This document shows positions 55,012 to 64,000 of a DNA stretch of 64,000 nucleotides, piece by piece. The first letter of the stretch is position 1; every line of letters starts with the position of its first letter. Origin of the DNA: Ferruginivarius sediminum (lineage in GTDB: Bacteria; Pseudomonadota; Alphaproteobacteria; Kiloniellales; Rhodovibrionaceae); NCBI RefSeq assembly GCF_003344765.1, contig NZ_QPMH01000020.1:1-64000 (forward strand), read 5' to 3'. Made by a program: the position numbers and the translations under genes. The notes below the pieces were generated by a model, which saw nothing but the letters and a program-made list of their open reading frames with translations, had not been told where the DNA came from and ran no database searches.

Positions 55012-55731
55012 CTACGCACCCTGCGTTCGTTTCCCGGAAAAGCGGCGATAGGCGAGGGGCAGCAGCGATAGCAGGGCAAGACCGGCCATCGGAGCGATCA
55101 CTGTCGGATCGGTCAACAGGTCCAGGCCGGGTGCACCGCCGGCGGCGACAATGGCGTCGAGACCGTTGCCGATGCTGACGTAGACGAACGAGCCGGGGAT
55201 GATGCCAATCGCTGTCGCGGCGGTGTATGTGCCGAGCCGTACGCCCACGAGAGCGGGCGCAAGGTTCACCAGCCAGAACGGGAACACCGGAATCAGCCGC
55301 AGCGCCAGCAGATAGCTGAAGGCGTCATTGCGAAAGCCGGCAACGACTCGTGTCAGCCGTGGGCCGGCACGGGCGCGCAATTGCTCGCCCAGGGCCGTCC
55401 GCGCTGCCAGGAAGATGCCGATCGCGCCAAGCGTGGCCGACACCACGACGAGAGCGGTGCCCAGCCACAGGCCGAACAGAAAACCGCCCAAAATCGTCAG
55501 GAGGCTTGCGCCCGGCAGCGACAGTGCCGTCGCGGCGGCATAAGCAGTGACGTAGGTGGCGGCGGCGAGCAGCGCGTTTGCCTCCACCTGCCGCATCAGC
55601 CACGCCTGGTGACGGGCCAGCGCCTCCATGGTGAGGTAGCTGTGCAGATCGAGCGCGAACGTCCCCGCAAGCGCGGTGGCGATGGCCGCCAGAGGTAGCC
55701 AGCGTCCGAGGTTGCGGGCTTTCACCATCAT
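55012..55731 (-). CDS. TVP38/TMEM64-family membrane protein
   Basis: 239 residues with about six membrane helices. Family motif in LSLPGASLLTILGGFLFG and the C-terminal IGIIPGSFVYVSIGNGLD. These proteins (related to DedA) act as lipid scramblases or transporters; function here is unknown. Convergent with tmpB, 15 bases apart. Confidence 0.9.
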   Translation of the reverse strand: MMVKARNLGRWLPLAAIATALAGTFALDLHSYLTMEALARHQAWLMRQVEANALLAAATYVTAYAAATALSLPGASLLTILGGFLFGLWLGTALVVVSATLGAIGIFLAARTALGEQLRARAGPRLTRVVAGFRNDAFSYLLALRLIPVFPFWLVNLAPALVGVRLGTYTAATAIGIIPGSFVYVSIGNGLDAIVAAGGAPGLDLLTDPTVIAPMAGLALLSLLPLAYRRFSGKRTQGA

Positions 55732-55926
55732 TCCGTCTTTCTTCCTGGGCTGCGTGAATGGTTCAAAAGGACCTCAGCGGTCCGTTCCATAGTCCGGAAT
55801 ATGCGGGAAAAAGCGCCGGAATGACGTGACGGCCGTCACATCGCGGCCTGTCGGCGTCCGGGAACGGTCGACCCAACCGCTCTGTCACGCTAAGAAGCGG
55901 CATTGGCAAGAGTGGGAGGAAACCGG

Positions 55927-56523
55927 ATGGAAGAGCCCAAGACACTTCTTCAGATGGCGGGCGCACCGCTGGAACCCGCGCGATGGCCCGAGGCCGCGCT
56001 GGTCGTGATCGACGCGCAGGGCGAATACCGCGAAGGCAAGCTGCCGCTGGAGGGTATCGGGCCGGCCCTCGACAATCTCGACGACCTCATGTCACGTGCC
56101 CGGCAGGCCGGCGCCCCCGTGATACATATTGCCCATCAAGGCCGTCCTGGAGGACTTTTCGATCCCGATGGGCCCGGCGGCCAGATCATGCCCGAAGCCG
56201 CCCCCTTGGACGGTGAGCCGGTGGTGAAGAAGGGACTGCCGAACGCTTTCGCGGGAACGGATTTGCAGGACCGGCTGAAGGCAATCGGGCGTCCGCAGCT
56301 CGTGCTGGCGGGCTTCATGACGCATATGTGCGTCAGCGCCACCGCGCGTGCAGGCCTCGACCTCGGCTACCGGGTCACTGTGGTGGGCGATGCCACGGCC
56401 ACCCGTGCGCTCCCGGACCCGCTTGGCGGTGCGCCGGTGCCGGCGGAAACGGTGCACCGCGCCGCCCTGGCCGCCCTGGCCGATCGCTTCGCCATCGTCG
56501 CAGCCGCGGCGGACATTGGTTGA
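55927..56523 (+). CDS. Isochorismatase-family cysteine hydrolase (second copy)
   Basis: 198 residues. Catalytic Asp in LVVIDAQGEYREG, Lys in PVVKKGLPNAF and Cys in GFMTHMCVSATARAG. It differs clearly from the first copy at 17700 in length and sequence, so it is not a recent duplicate. GTGGGAGGA precedes the ATG at 55927. Substrate unknown. Confidence 0.87.
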   Translation: MEEPKTLLQMAGAPLEPARWPEAALVVIDAQGEYREGKLPLEGIGPALDNLDDLMSRARQAGAPVIHIAHQGRPGGLFDPDGPGGQIMPEAAPLDGEPVVKKGLPNAFAGTDLQDRLKAIGRPQLVLAGFMTHMCVSATARAGLDLGYRVTVVGDATATRALPDPLGGAPVPAETVHRAALAALADRFAIVAAAADIG

Positions 56524-56550
56524 GGCGGACATCGCCCTCAGCCGCCGCAC

Positions 56551-56862
56551 CTATCCGCCCCGCAATTCTCCGCCCTCGAAGAAGCGCGGCGTGCCCAGGT
56601 CGGCGAAGCGGATCTTCTCGAACACGCGCTGGCCGTTGGTGTCGAGGAACCGGAGATCCTGCTTCTCGTCCAGCTTGTCCTCGACCACGAAGAAGTGGGC
56701 GCCATAACGCTGGCGGAGCAGGGCGGGCGGCAGTTCGTAGGCGATGAACTTGTGGATACCCTTCGCTTCCAGGGTCTTCAGGAGGGTTTCGTCATCCAGG
56801 CTGCCGTAAGAGGTCAGCACGATGATCGGCCCGCTTCCGGTCAACAGCATCGCGGCCTTCAT
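56551..56862 (-). CDS. Small cytoplasmic protein of unknown function
   Basis: 103 residues; no signal peptide. The order is beta-rich (AMLLTGSGPIIVLTSYGS) then helical, ending Gly-rich (EGGELRGG). I do not recognise the family, but the start is well placed (GGCGGAGGCGAC upstream of the ATG at 56862). It is divergent to ppsA. Confidence 0.72.
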   Translation of the reverse strand: MKAAMLLTGSGPIIVLTSYGSLDDETLLKTLEAKGIHKFIAYELPPALLRQRYGAHFFVVEDKLDEKQDLRFLDTNGQRVFEKIRFADLGTPRFFEGGELRGG

Positions 56863-56995
56863 GTCGCCTCCGCCATCACTTTCCCTGTTCCGTGGCCGCG
56901 ATTGTAGCCGCCGTGCCAGGTATTCGGATTGATCCAGTTCATTCCCTTGCCGCCCAGCCCCGGCGATCATGCCTTCCACACAGGAGGGCAGGCCC

Positions 56996-59437
56996 GTGTA
57001 TATCAAGTGGTTCTCCGAACTTGGCATGGACGATGTCGGGCTGGTGGGTGGCAAGAACGCCTCCCTCGGCGAGATGACGCGGGAGCTCGCGCCGCTGGGG
57101 CTGCGCATCCCCAAGGGATTCGCGATAACGGCCGAGGCCTACCGTGCCATGCTGGAGCGGGCCGGCATCGCGGACGAACTGCACGAGTTGCTGGACGATA
57201 TCGACAAGAACGACGCGGCCGATTTCAGCCGCCGCGCCGGCCGTGCTCGCGACCTGGTCTACGGTGCTGGCCTGATGCCGGAGCTTGCCGACGAGGTTCG
57301 CGACGCTTATCGAGCGCTGTGCGACGAGTACGGCCCCGAGACCGCTGTCGCCGTGCGAAGTTCCGCAACGGCGGAGGATCTGCCGACCGCCAGCTTTGCA
57401 GGTCAGCACGATACCTTCCTGAACGTCCATGGCGCCGAGATGCTGTTGGATGCCTGCCGGCGCTGCTTTGCGTCCATCTTCACGGACCGGGCGGTTTCGT
57501 ACCGAATCGACAAGGGCTTCGACCATTTCCAGGTGGCGCTGTCGGTCGGCATCATGAAGATGGTCCGCGCCGACATGGCGGCGAGCGGCGTCAGCTTCTC
57601 CATCGATACGGAAACCGGCCACCCGGACGTCGTCTTCATTACCGGGGCCTACGGGCTGGGCGAGAACGTTGTGCAGGGCACCGTCGACCCGGACGAGTTC
57701 TACGTCCATAAGCCGACCTTCAAGGCGGGCTATCGTGCCGTGCTGCGCCGCGGCCTTGGCGACAAGCAGGTGAAGATGGTGCTCGCTTCCGGCCGCACGC
57801 GCGAGGCCGCGCGCAACGTGCCGACGCCGAAGGCGGACCGGGAGCGATACTGCATCACCGACGCCGAGGCTCTCGACCTGGCCGACGCCGCCATCCGCAT
57901 CGAGGACCACTACACGAAGCGTGCCGGGCATCCGATGCCCATGGACATCGAGTGGGCGAAGGATGGTGTGGACGGTCATCTCTACATTGTGCAGGCGCGG
58001 CCGGAAACCGTCGCTTCCCAGCGGCGGCCCAACATGCTGACCACCTACACCGTCACCGCAACGGCGCCCGTCCTCGTGACGGGCCGGGCGGTGGGGGGCA
58101 AGATCGCCTCCGGGCCGGTGCGGGTGGCTCACGACATGCACGACCTGACCGACTTCAAGCCTGGACAGGTTCTGGTCGCCGATACCACCACGCCGGACTG
58201 GGAGCCGGTAATGAAGCGCGCCGCCGCTATCGTCACCAATCGCGGGGGGCGCACGTGCCACGCCGCCATCGTCGCGCGCGAACTGGGCATTCCCGCAGTC
58301 GTGGGCACCGGGGACGCCACCGGGCACATACGGCCTCAGCAGACGGTAACGGTTTCCTGCGCGGAGGGCGATACCGGGAAGGTCTACGACGGCAAGGTGG
58401 CGTTCGAGTCCAAGGAGGTGGACCTCAGCGGCCTGTCCCAACCGAAGACGAAGATCATGCTGAACCTGGGCAACCCGGACATGGCGTTCAGCACCAGTCT
58501 GCTGCCCAACGACGGTGTTGGTCTGGCCCGGATGGAGTTCATCATCAGCGAGTCGATCAAGGCCCACCCGATGGCGCTGGTCCATCCCGAGCGGATCCAG
58601 GACGCCGGTGAGCGCGCTGAGATCGAACGGCTGACCCAGGGCTTTGCCGAGCCGACGGATTACTTCGTGCGCACGCTGTCGGAGGGCATCGGCACCATTG
58701 CGGCCGCCTTCTATCCGAAACCCGTCATCGTCCGCATGTCGGATTTCAAGACAAACGAATATGCCCAGCTTCTGGGCGGACGCGGCTTCGAGCCGGAGGA
58801 AGCGAACCCCATGCTCGGCTTTCGCGGCGCGGCGCGCTACGCCCATCCGGCCTACGCCGAGGGCTTCGCCCTTGAATGCCGGGCGCTGCGGCGCGTGCGC
58901 GAGGAAATGGGGCTGACCAACGTCCGTGTGATGATTCCCTTCTGCCGTCGGGTGGAGGAAGGCCGCAAGGTACTGGACGCGATGGCCGAGAACGGGCTGC
59001 GCCGGGGCGAGAACGGGCTCGAGGTCTACGTCATGTGCGAGATTCCGAACAACATCATCCAGGCGGACGCCTTCGCCGAGCTGTTCGACGGCTTCTCCAT
59101 CGGCTCCAACGACCTGACGCAGCTTACCCTCGGCGTCGATCGGGATTCCGAGATCGTCGCCTTCGACTTCGACGAGCGCGATCCCGGTATGATGGCGTTC
59201 CTGCGCATGGCGGTGGAGGGTGCGAAGCGCAACGGCCGCCATTCGGGGATTTGCGGTCAGGCGCCGTCCGACTATCCCGAGGTGGCGCGCTTCCTGGTGG
59301 CCCAGGGAATTGACTCGCTGAGCCTTAACCCGGACCGTGTGCTGGCTACGACGCTGGAGGTGCTGAATATCGAGCGCGAACTGTCCGGCGGCGCCTCGAC
59401 GGGACAGGGCGAGGCCGCCGCACGCCCGGCCAAATGA
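56996..59437 (+). CDS. ppsA: Phosphoenolpyruvate synthase
   Basis: 813 residues. Start: GTG at 56996 with AGGAGGG (56982-56988) at ideal distance; the ATG at 56969 lies before that site and so is unlikely. N-terminal nucleotide-binding domain (GGKNASLGEMTREL), phospho-His motif GGRTCHAAIVARELGIPAV, PEP domain with the C-terminal GICGQAPSDYPEVA. It makes PEP from pyruvate and ATP for gluconeogenesis. Confidence 0.95.
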   Translation: MYIKWFSELGMDDVGLVGGKNASLGEMTRELAPLGLRIPKGFAITAEAYRAMLERAGIADELHELLDDIDKNDAADFSRRAGRARDLVYGAGLMPELADEVRDAYRALCDEYGPETAVAVRSSATAEDLPTASFAGQHDTFLNVHGAEMLLDACRRCFASIFTDRAVSYRIDKGFDHFQVALSVGIMKMVRADMAASGVSFSIDTETGHPDVVFITGAYGLGENVVQGTVDPDEFYVHKPTFKAGYRAVLRRGLGDKQVKMVLASGRTREAARNVPTPKADRERYCITDAEALDLADAAIRIEDHYTKRAGHPMPMDIEWAKDGVDGHLYIVQARPETVASQRRPNMLTTYTVTATAPVLVTGRAVGGKIASGPVRVAHDMHDLTDFKPGQVLVADTTTPDWEPVMKRAAAIVTNRGGRTCHAAIVARELGIPAVVGTGDATGHIRPQQTVTVSCAEGDTGKVYDGKVAFESKEVDLSGLSQPKTKIMLNLGNPDMAFSTSLLPNDGVGLARMEFIISESIKAHPMALVHPERIQDAGERAEIERLTQGFAEPTDYFVRTLSEGIGTIAAAFYPKPVIVRMSDFKTNEYAQLLGGRGFEPEEANPMLGFRGAARYAHPAYAEGFALECRALRRVREEMGLTNVRVMIPFCRRVEEGRKVLDAMAENGLRRGENGLEVYVMCEIPNNIIQADAFAELFDGFSIGSNDLTQLTLGVDRDSEIVAFDFDERDPGMMAFLRMAVEGAKRNGRHSGICGQAPSDYPEVARFLVAQGIDSLSLNPDRVLATTLEVLNIERELSGGASTGQGEAAARPAK

Positions 59438-59548
59438 TGGCCATCCCCGGAAATTGCCTCACATCGATTGATCCGGCGCAATTCCCGCTCAAGCCCGGTA
59501 CGTAAACTGCTGTCCAGAAATACGATACACCGTAAGCGGAGAGACAGG

Positions 59549-60001
59549 ATGGCTGAACAGCCCGGCACCGGCGGGCTCGCCGAGACGGACGAGGCCGCAC
59601 TCGACATCGACGTCACGAAAGTTTGCTACATCGTCGTCAAGGCGCGCGAGCTTGATGCGCGCGAGGATGTGGTCGAGCCGGACTATGCCTCCAACGCGGC
59701 GGACGACCAGTGCCGCCAGGTGCTGGAGGCCTACGCCGACGATCCGGTCTTCGACGAGTTGAAGCAGGCGATCGATGACCTGAACTGGGACGAACAGTGC
59801 ACGGTCGTGGCGCTGGCCTGGGTCGGGCGCGGCACCTATGCGAAGGGGGACTGGGCAGAGGCGCTGCAGGCCGCGCAGGACGAACATACCGACAATACGT
59901 CTCTCTATCTCCTCGGCATGCCGCTACTCGCCGACTATCTTGAGGAGGGTCTGGCGGCGTTCGACCTGTCTTGCGAGGATTTCGAGATGGGGCACCTTTG
60001 A
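59549..60001 (+). CDS. DUF3775 family protein
   Basis: 150 residues, acidic and mostly helical. It matches the DUF3775 pattern with IDDLNWDEQCTVVALAWVGRG and LADYLEEGLAAFDLSCEDFE. Function unknown. The ATG at 59549 follows GGAGAGACAGG. Confidence 0.82.
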   Translation: MAEQPGTGGLAETDEAALDIDVTKVCYIVVKARELDAREDVVEPDYASNAADDQCRQVLEAYADDPVFDELKQAIDDLNWDEQCTVVALAWVGRGTYAKGDWAEALQAAQDEHTDNTSLYLLGMPLLADYLEEGLAAFDLSCEDFEMGHL

Positions 60002-60014
60002 CGTAGCGCCCGAG

Positions 60015-61049
60015 TCAGTCCGTGGGGTCCTCGGCGTCGCGGCGGCCTTCGAAGGCGTCGGCGAGTTCGCGTTCCAATCGCTCGGGCTCATCTGCGTAGC
60101 GCGGCGAGATGTGCAGCGCTTCCACCCGCTGCACGCCGGCAAGGCGCGCCATGTGGCCGGCCTGGACGGCCGTCAGGTGCTTGCGGTCGGCGGCGGCGGC
60201 CCGGTCGTTGTGCGAGAACGCTGTCTCGATGAAAAGAATGTCGGCGTCGCGCGCGAGATCGACGATTCGGTGCTTGTTCCGGCCGGTATAGGCGGTATCG
60301 ACGACGTAGGCGACCTTCTGGCCTTCGGTAGTGGAAAGAACGCGCTCCTTCAGCGTGCCGAGCGGCAATTCCACCGGCGCTTCTTGTGTTTTCTCCCGCC
60401 AGGCCACCGCAATTGGCGTATTGTCCGGTTGTCCTTCCAGCACCGCCCGTTTGAGGTCGCGCAGCCAGGGACCGACGACAAGCCCCATGTCCTCCACGCG
60501 GTTGCGCCAGACGTTGATATGCCCGCGCTCCTCCAGCGCGAAGCCCAGGCAGGGAATGCCGTGGTCGAGGACAGCCGCCCGCACCCAAATCATCGGTTCA
60601 TCCAGCACGATGCCATCGCTCAGCGCTACGGCGCCCACATCCTCGCGAGCAAAGCGCCTGGACAATCGGAACCGCGCCCGCCTTCCTTGGGTGGACGAGA
60701 TCACTTCGGTTGCCTGGAAGCAGACATCGGTGGTGAATCGCTCCACCAGATTCCAGCTATAGCTGGCCAGCCGATGGCCAAGGCGGTCGATGAAGCCCTC
60801 GGGGCCGACCACACGCAACGTCATGTCGCGTCCCAGCACCGCGCGCAGCAGCCGGTCGAAGTCGGCGAAATGGTCCATGTGCATGTGCGACACGAAGATG
60901 TCCTGCAAGCCGAGGATATCGCGCATCGACAGCGTCGAGATATCGCCGAGATCGAAGAGGAGGCCGCGCCGCTCGAACATGAAGCGGACATGGACAACCG
61001 GGTCGCCGTCCATGCCGTTCAGCGATCGGGCGTGCAAAAGCGGTTTCAT
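60015..61049 (-). CDS. RNase Z-like metallo-beta-lactamase-fold protein
   Basis: 344 residues. The zinc-binding HxHxDH motif is in FVSHMHMDHFADFD, with GIPCLGFALEERG and VDTAYTGRN and DILFIETAFSHND carrying the further ligands. Family of RNase Z (tRNA 3' processing) and its relatives; sequence is rather diverged, so a different phosphodiesterase substrate is possible. Its stop is close to the DUF3775 gene's (13 bases), convergent. Confidence 0.82.
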   Translation of the reverse strand: MKPLLHARSLNGMDGDPVVHVRFMFERRGLLFDLGDISTLSMRDILGLQDIFVSHMHMDHFADFDRLLRAVLGRDMTLRVVGPEGFIDRLGHRLASYSWNLVERFTTDVCFQATEVISSTQGRRARFRLSRRFAREDVGAVALSDGIVLDEPMIWVRAAVLDHGIPCLGFALEERGHINVWRNRVEDMGLVVGPWLRDLKRAVLEGQPDNTPIAVAWREKTQEAPVELPLGTLKERVLSTTEGQKVAYVVDTAYTGRNKHRIVDLARDADILFIETAFSHNDRAAAADRKHLTAVQAGHMARLAGVQRVEALHISPRYADEPERLERELADAFEGRRDAEDPTD

Positions 61050-61245
61050 GCCTGCCGGATACGGTTTGCCGGATTACCGATCGGCCTCGAAAGGTCGCTC
61101 ACTCAGGGAGCATCGGCAAGGGTGATTGCGATGACAATCTGCGTCGCCATTGCCGTGAACGGGAACATGCTGGCGTGGAAACGGGGTTTATGCCAACTTC
61201 TGGGCCAACTTGGCAGCGATTCAACCCGCAAGGAGCGACAGCACG

Positions 61246-61827
61246 ATGAAGGCGCTTTCCGCCCTGGTATTCATCCTCGCTCTGGCAGCCGCGTCCACGC
61301 AGGCGGCGCAGGCCGACCCGGTCGTTTTGATGTCCACGAGCCATGGCGACATCCGCGTCGAATTGGACCGGGAGAAGGCGCCGGAGACGGTCGACAACTT
61401 CCTGCGCTATGTGGAAGAAGGCCACTATGACGGCACCATCTTCCATCGCGTGATCTCGAATTTCATGATCCAGGGCGGCGGTTACACTCAGGACTTCCAG
61501 AAGAAAGCCACGCATGAGCCGATCCGTAACGAAGCGGATAACGGCCTGAAGAACGATCGCGGCACTATTGCGATGGCCCGGACGGCGGATCCTCATTCCG
61601 CAACCGCGCAGTTCTTTATTAACGTGACGAACAACGATTTCCTGAACCACGCCGCCAAGACGCGGCGAGGGTGGGGGTATGCGGTGTTCGGCCGTGTCGT
61701 CGAGGGCATGGATACCGTGGACGCAATCCGTAGCCTCCCGACGGGGCCGCAAGGCCCGTTCCCGAAGGATGTGCCAAGGGAGCCGGTCGTCATCGAATCG
61801 ATGGAGGTCGTGACGCCGGCCGACTGA
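61246..61827 (+). CDS. Periplasmic cyclophilin-type peptidyl-prolyl isomerase
   Basis: 193 residues with signal peptide (to about AQADP). Cyclophilin motifs [18 protein letters not shown] and [17 protein letters not shown]. It speeds proline isomerisation in folding of envelope proteins, like PpiA. AAGGAG precedes the ATG at 61246. Confidence 0.93.
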   Translation: MKALSALVFILALAAASTQAAQADPVVLMSTSHGDIRVELDREKAPETVDNFLRYVEEGHYDGTIFHRVISNFMIQGGGYTQDFQKKATHEPIRNEADNGLKNDRGTIAMARTADPHSATAQFFINVTNNDFLNHAAKTRRGWGYAVFGRVVEGMDTVDAIRSLPTGPQGPFPKDVPREPVVIESMEVVTPAD

Positions 61828-61851
61828 TAGCCCTGGCCGTACCGGGCGGGA

Positions 61852-62778
61852 CTACCTCGGGATGATGTCGCCGAAGGCGTCGTGGAGCCGCTCGACGTCG
61901 TTGATGTGCGCGTCCGTCCGCTCGAGGCAGCGTGTGCCGACCTGGGAGCAGAGGAAGTTTATCAGGCTGAACGCCACGGTATGGGAGTCGAAGATCGTTG
62001 CGCCGCGGCTGTGACAGCGAAGATGCACGACGTCGCCCCGCGAGGACGGAGCGGCTGTCATATCGCTTAAGAGGATGACGGGTACGGATCGCTCGGCCAG
62101 GACCTGGAGGATCCGTTCCACCTGCGGTGGGCGCCGCCGGAACGCGGCGAGGACCAAGACATCGTCGGTGCCGATCTCGGCGAACACTTCCGCCAGTTCC
62201 CACGCCGAATCCGAGATGGGCCGCACGCCGGCGCGAACATTGCGCAGCACGCTCTGAAGATAGCGGGCGATCGCATAGCTCATGCGGAACCCCCCGACCC
62301 AGACCACCCGCTTGGCACTCAATAGCTGGATAGCGCGCTGCAATGCCGTACGATCGATCGAGCGGTTCGACCGCTGAAGATTCTCCACTTCCCGATTGAG
62401 GTGCTCGCCAAGGGCGTCCTGCTCGGCTTGCGGCACTTCCTGACCCAATCCCCGCAGCGGCGAGGCCCAGGGGACGCGCGCGGCGGCATAGCGCGCATCC
62501 TCGAAGCGGTGATAGCCCAGACGCTGAAACAGCCTTGCGGCCGTCGCCTTCGAGACTCCGGCCTTCCGCGCCAGAGTAGTGGCCGAATAGCCGACGAGAT
62601 CGCCACCGCATTCAAGCACAACGTCGGCCAAGCGCTGTTGACGCGGGCTCAGGTCATCGTAGACAGCAAGGATTCTGTCGTCGATCCGGGCCGGATCCGC
62701 AGTGAGTGCTGTTTCGATCATTTCATGAAACAGTGTTTCATAAGGGTCTTGACATTCCTTGGGCCTAATGAGCAGCAT
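61852..62778 (-). CDS. RpiR/MurR-family transcriptional regulator
   Basis: 308 residues. N-terminal RpiR helix-turn-helix (YSATTLARKAGVSKATAARL) and a C-terminal SIS sugar-phosphate-binding domain (RVVWVGGFRMSYAIARYL; VPVILLSDMTAAP). Start is unsettled: an ATG at 62721 would put the operator at 62725-62741 just outside the gene, the ATG at 62778 would include it in the first codons. Divergent from the glutamine-type transporter, which it probably represses. Confidence 0.88.
   Translation of the reverse strand: MLLIRPKECQDPYETLFHEMIETALTADPARIDDRILAVYDDLSPRQQRLADVVLECGGDLVGYSATTLARKAGVSKATAARLFQRLGYHRFEDARYAAARVPWASPLRGLGQEVPQAEQDALGEHLNREVENLQRSNRSIDRTALQRAIQLLSAKRVVWVGGFRMSYAIARYLQSVLRNVRAGVRPISDSAWELAEVFAEIGTDDVLVLAAFRRRPPQVERILQVLAERSVPVILLSDMTAAPSSRGDVVHLRCHSRGATIFDSHTVAFSLINFLCSQVGTRCLERTDAHINDVERLHDAFGDIIPR
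62725..62741. promoter_or_regulatory. RpiR operator 1
   Basis: ATGAAACA-G-TGTTTCAT is a perfect 17-base palindrome at the start of the RpiR gene. Its core is shared with the second site (TGAAAC-N3-GTTTCA). Confidence 0.7.
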
Positions 62779-62801
62779 GAGTGTGCGAAGGCCAACAACA
62801 A

Positions 62802-62807
62802 TATAAT
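62802..62807 (+). promoter_or_regulatory. Probable -10 box of the glnH-type operon
   Basis: TATAAT, a perfect -10 consensus, with no good -35 at the usual distance. Operator 2 begins 18 bases downstream, around +12, a good place for repression. Confidence 0.55.
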
Positions 62808-62825
62808 GGCGGATCGTGCCTTATC

Positions 62826-62840
62826 TGAAACGCTGTTTCA
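62826..62840. promoter_or_regulatory. RpiR operator 2
   Basis: TGAAAC-GCT-GTTTCA, the same palindrome core as operator 1, centred exactly 100 bases from it and just after the putative TATAAT. The region from 62841 to the glnH-type start at 63113 shows no further gene. Confidence 0.7.
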
Positions 62841-63112
62841 AGTTCGGCGTGCGCCAGCTTCGGGAAGGTTATCGCGGAGCGCGTGAATGTTCTGGGGGAG
62901 AGATATTCGTGGGCAGGCCGCGAATGCATGTAGGGCCGGACCATGGTCCATACCAGAAGCCTTCTCGCCGCGCCGGCACGATACCGTCGGACGACGCCAA
63001 GCCTACATTCACCTTACCGGATGACGGCGAGGCAATGATGACGGCAAGACGGGCAAGCGTCGGCTGCCGTCGCTTGCCGTGCGATGGAGCGAACCAAGCG
63101 GGAGGCTTTTAC

Positions 63113-63871
63113 ATGAAACGCGTGCTCACCTCCGTCCTTGCGGCCGCGGCCCTTCTGGTGGCCGGAACGGCCGTCGCGCAGGACAAGATCACCGTGGCGA
63201 CGGACACTAATTTCAAGCCGTTCTCGTTCAAGAACGACGAGGGCAATTACGTCGGCTTCGACATCGATATGTGGCAGGCCATCGCCGAGAAGATGGATGC
63301 CGATTACGAGCTCCGTCCGATGGACTTCAACGGCATCATCCCGGGCCTGCAGACCGGCAACGTCGACGTGGCGGTGGCCGGCATGTCGGTGACGGCGAAG
63401 CGGGAGAAGGTAATCGACTTCTCCTATCCATACTACAAGGCCGGTCTCGTCATCATGGTGCGCGCCGACAACAGCGACATCGGCAAGCTCGAGGACCTGT
63501 CGGGCAAGGTCGTGGCGACGAAGCAGGGCACCTCGACCATTCCGTTCCTGAAGGAAAACATCGAGGCCGGCGTGCTCGATCCGACCGAGATCAAGAAGTA
63601 CCCGAACATCACCGATGCATTCCTTGAACTGCGGGCCGGCGGCACGGATGCCGTCATCTTCGACCTGCCGCCGCTGGCGGATTACGCCAATGGTGTCGGC
63701 AAGGACGCGGTGAAGCTCGTCGGCCCTCTCTACATGGGGCACCACTACGGCATCGGCTTCCCGGCAGGCAGCGAGCTGCGCGACCCGGTCAACGTCGCCA
63801 TCCTGGAACTCAAGGAATCCGGCGAATACGACAAGATCTACAAGAAGTGGTTCGGTTCCGAGCCGAAATAA
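63113..63871 (+). CDS. Glutamine-type ABC transporter substrate-binding protein (GlnH-like)
   Basis: 252 residues with a signal peptide (ending AVAQD). Solute-binding protein family 3; ITVATDTNFKPFSFKN and GFDIDMWQAIAEKM with the C-terminal YDKIYKKWFG resemble GlnH. It binds a polar amino acid in the periplasm. GGAGGCTTTTAC precedes the ATG. It is followed by a hairpin and the permease gene. Confidence 0.9.
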   Translation: MKRVLTSVLAAAALLVAGTAVAQDKITVATDTNFKPFSFKNDEGNYVGFDIDMWQAIAEKMDADYELRPMDFNGIIPGLQTGNVDVAVAGMSVTAKREKVIDFSYPYYKAGLVIMVRADNSDIGKLEDLSGKVVATKQGTSTIPFLKENIEAGVLDPTEIKKYPNITDAFLELRAGGTDAVIFDLPPLADYANGVGKDAVKLVGPLYMGHHYGIGFPAGSELRDPVNVAILELKESGEYDKIYKKWFGSEPK

Positions 63872-63894
63872 TCGACATTCGATGACACCATGTG

Positions 63895-63931
63895 CGGTGG
63901 GAAGCCGGTAACGCTTCCCACCGTATTTGTT
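63895..63931 (+). terminator. Hairpin between binding protein and permease genes
   Basis: An 11-base perfect stem (CGGTGGGAAGC and GCTTCCCACCG, loop of seven) followed by TATTTGTT. It likely is a partial terminator or mRNA stabiliser that makes more binding protein than permease, as at ehuB-ehuC. Confidence 0.8.
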
Positions 63932-63942
63932 GCGAGGCGCCG

Positions 63943-64000
63943 ATGTCCGGTTTCGAATTCAAGTGGAGCGTCGTCCTGAACTCCGTTCCCACGTTGTTGG
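63943..64000 (+). CDS. Amino acid ABC transporter permease, start only (partial)
   Basis: The first 19 codons (MSGFEFKWSVVLNSVPTLL) of an amino acid permease cut by the window edge, as seen in GlnP-type permeases. GAGGCGCC precedes the ATG. It continues the glnH-type operon. Confidence 0.75.
   Translation, partial: MSGFEFKWSVVLNSVPTLL

Noticed and set aside
56939..59242. Very long open frame opposite ppsA (about 767 codons)
   Set aside because: Antisense shadow caused by high GC third positions in ppsA; no ribosome site or family motifs.
62816..63112. Long N-terminal extension of the GlnH-like protein
   Set aside because: It would place 99 residues before a clear signal peptide and run over an operator; the ATG at 63113 has GGAGG.

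Overview
The window is about 64 kb of GC-rich, gene-dense bacterial chromosome. It looks like a free-living, probably salt-tolerant alphaproteobacterium of the Rhodospirillales type. The support is a SUF operon in the order Rrf2 regulator-sufB-C-D-S-U-T-A, an ectoine uptake operon of the Ehu type next to an ectoine-hydrolase-like gene, a standalone parE, and short SD-led operons with ATGA overlaps. No rRNA, tRNA, CRISPR array, transposase or integrase was seen. The genus assignment is inference.

Layout. 0.1-7 kb: complete SUF iron-sulfur assembly operon on the minus strand. 7.3-9.6 kb: a small c-type cytochrome, an unusual cysteine-rich repeat protein fused to a cytochrome P460 domain, and a Sel1-repeat protein. 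9.5-15 kb: pyrimidine and deoxynucleoside salvage (uraA, upp, deoC-deoA-MFS). 15-22.7 kb: scattered housekeeping and small genes (DUF488, DEAD-box helicase, isochorismatase-like hydrolase, LysR regulator, AhpD-like protein, cold-shock protein).

23-39.5 kb is the exceptional region. It holds a KAP-family membrane NTPase, three different GMC flavin oxidoreductases, a LodB/QhpG-like flavoprotein, and a LodA-type (cysteine tryptophylquinone, CTQ, oxidase-like) protein split into two adjacent genes. The second LodA gene is fused to a ferritin-like domain. The region also has a membrane protein with a degenerate P-loop, a radical-SAM/SPASM enzyme of the peptide-modifying type, and a cytoplasmic subtilisin-like protease. 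Parts of the lod (LodA/LodB) and qhp (radical SAM, subtilisin, FAD monooxygenase) quinone-cofactor maturation systems appear to be combined here with new partners. I regard this as the best candidate for an undescribed system; its function is inferred, not shown.

39.7-50.9 kb: parE, an acyl-CoA thioesterase, doeA-like gene, ehuBCDA, purB, a minimal mercury module (merR, a textbook MerR-type promoter, merF, a GDCCVxC protein), radC and map. 50.9-64 kb: sfsA, a LysR-controlled tmpA-tmpB-like pair predicted to convert trimethylaminoethylphosphonate to glycine betaine and phosphate, a TVP38 membrane protein, a second isochorismatase-like hydrolase, phosphoenolpyruvate synthase, a metallo-beta-lactamase-fold (RNase Z-like) protein, a periplasmic cyclophilin, and an RpiR regulator divergent from a glutamine-type ABC transporter. 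The last permease gene runs off the right edge. Ectoine uptake and betaine formation together suggest that compatible solutes and their N, C and P are scavenged.
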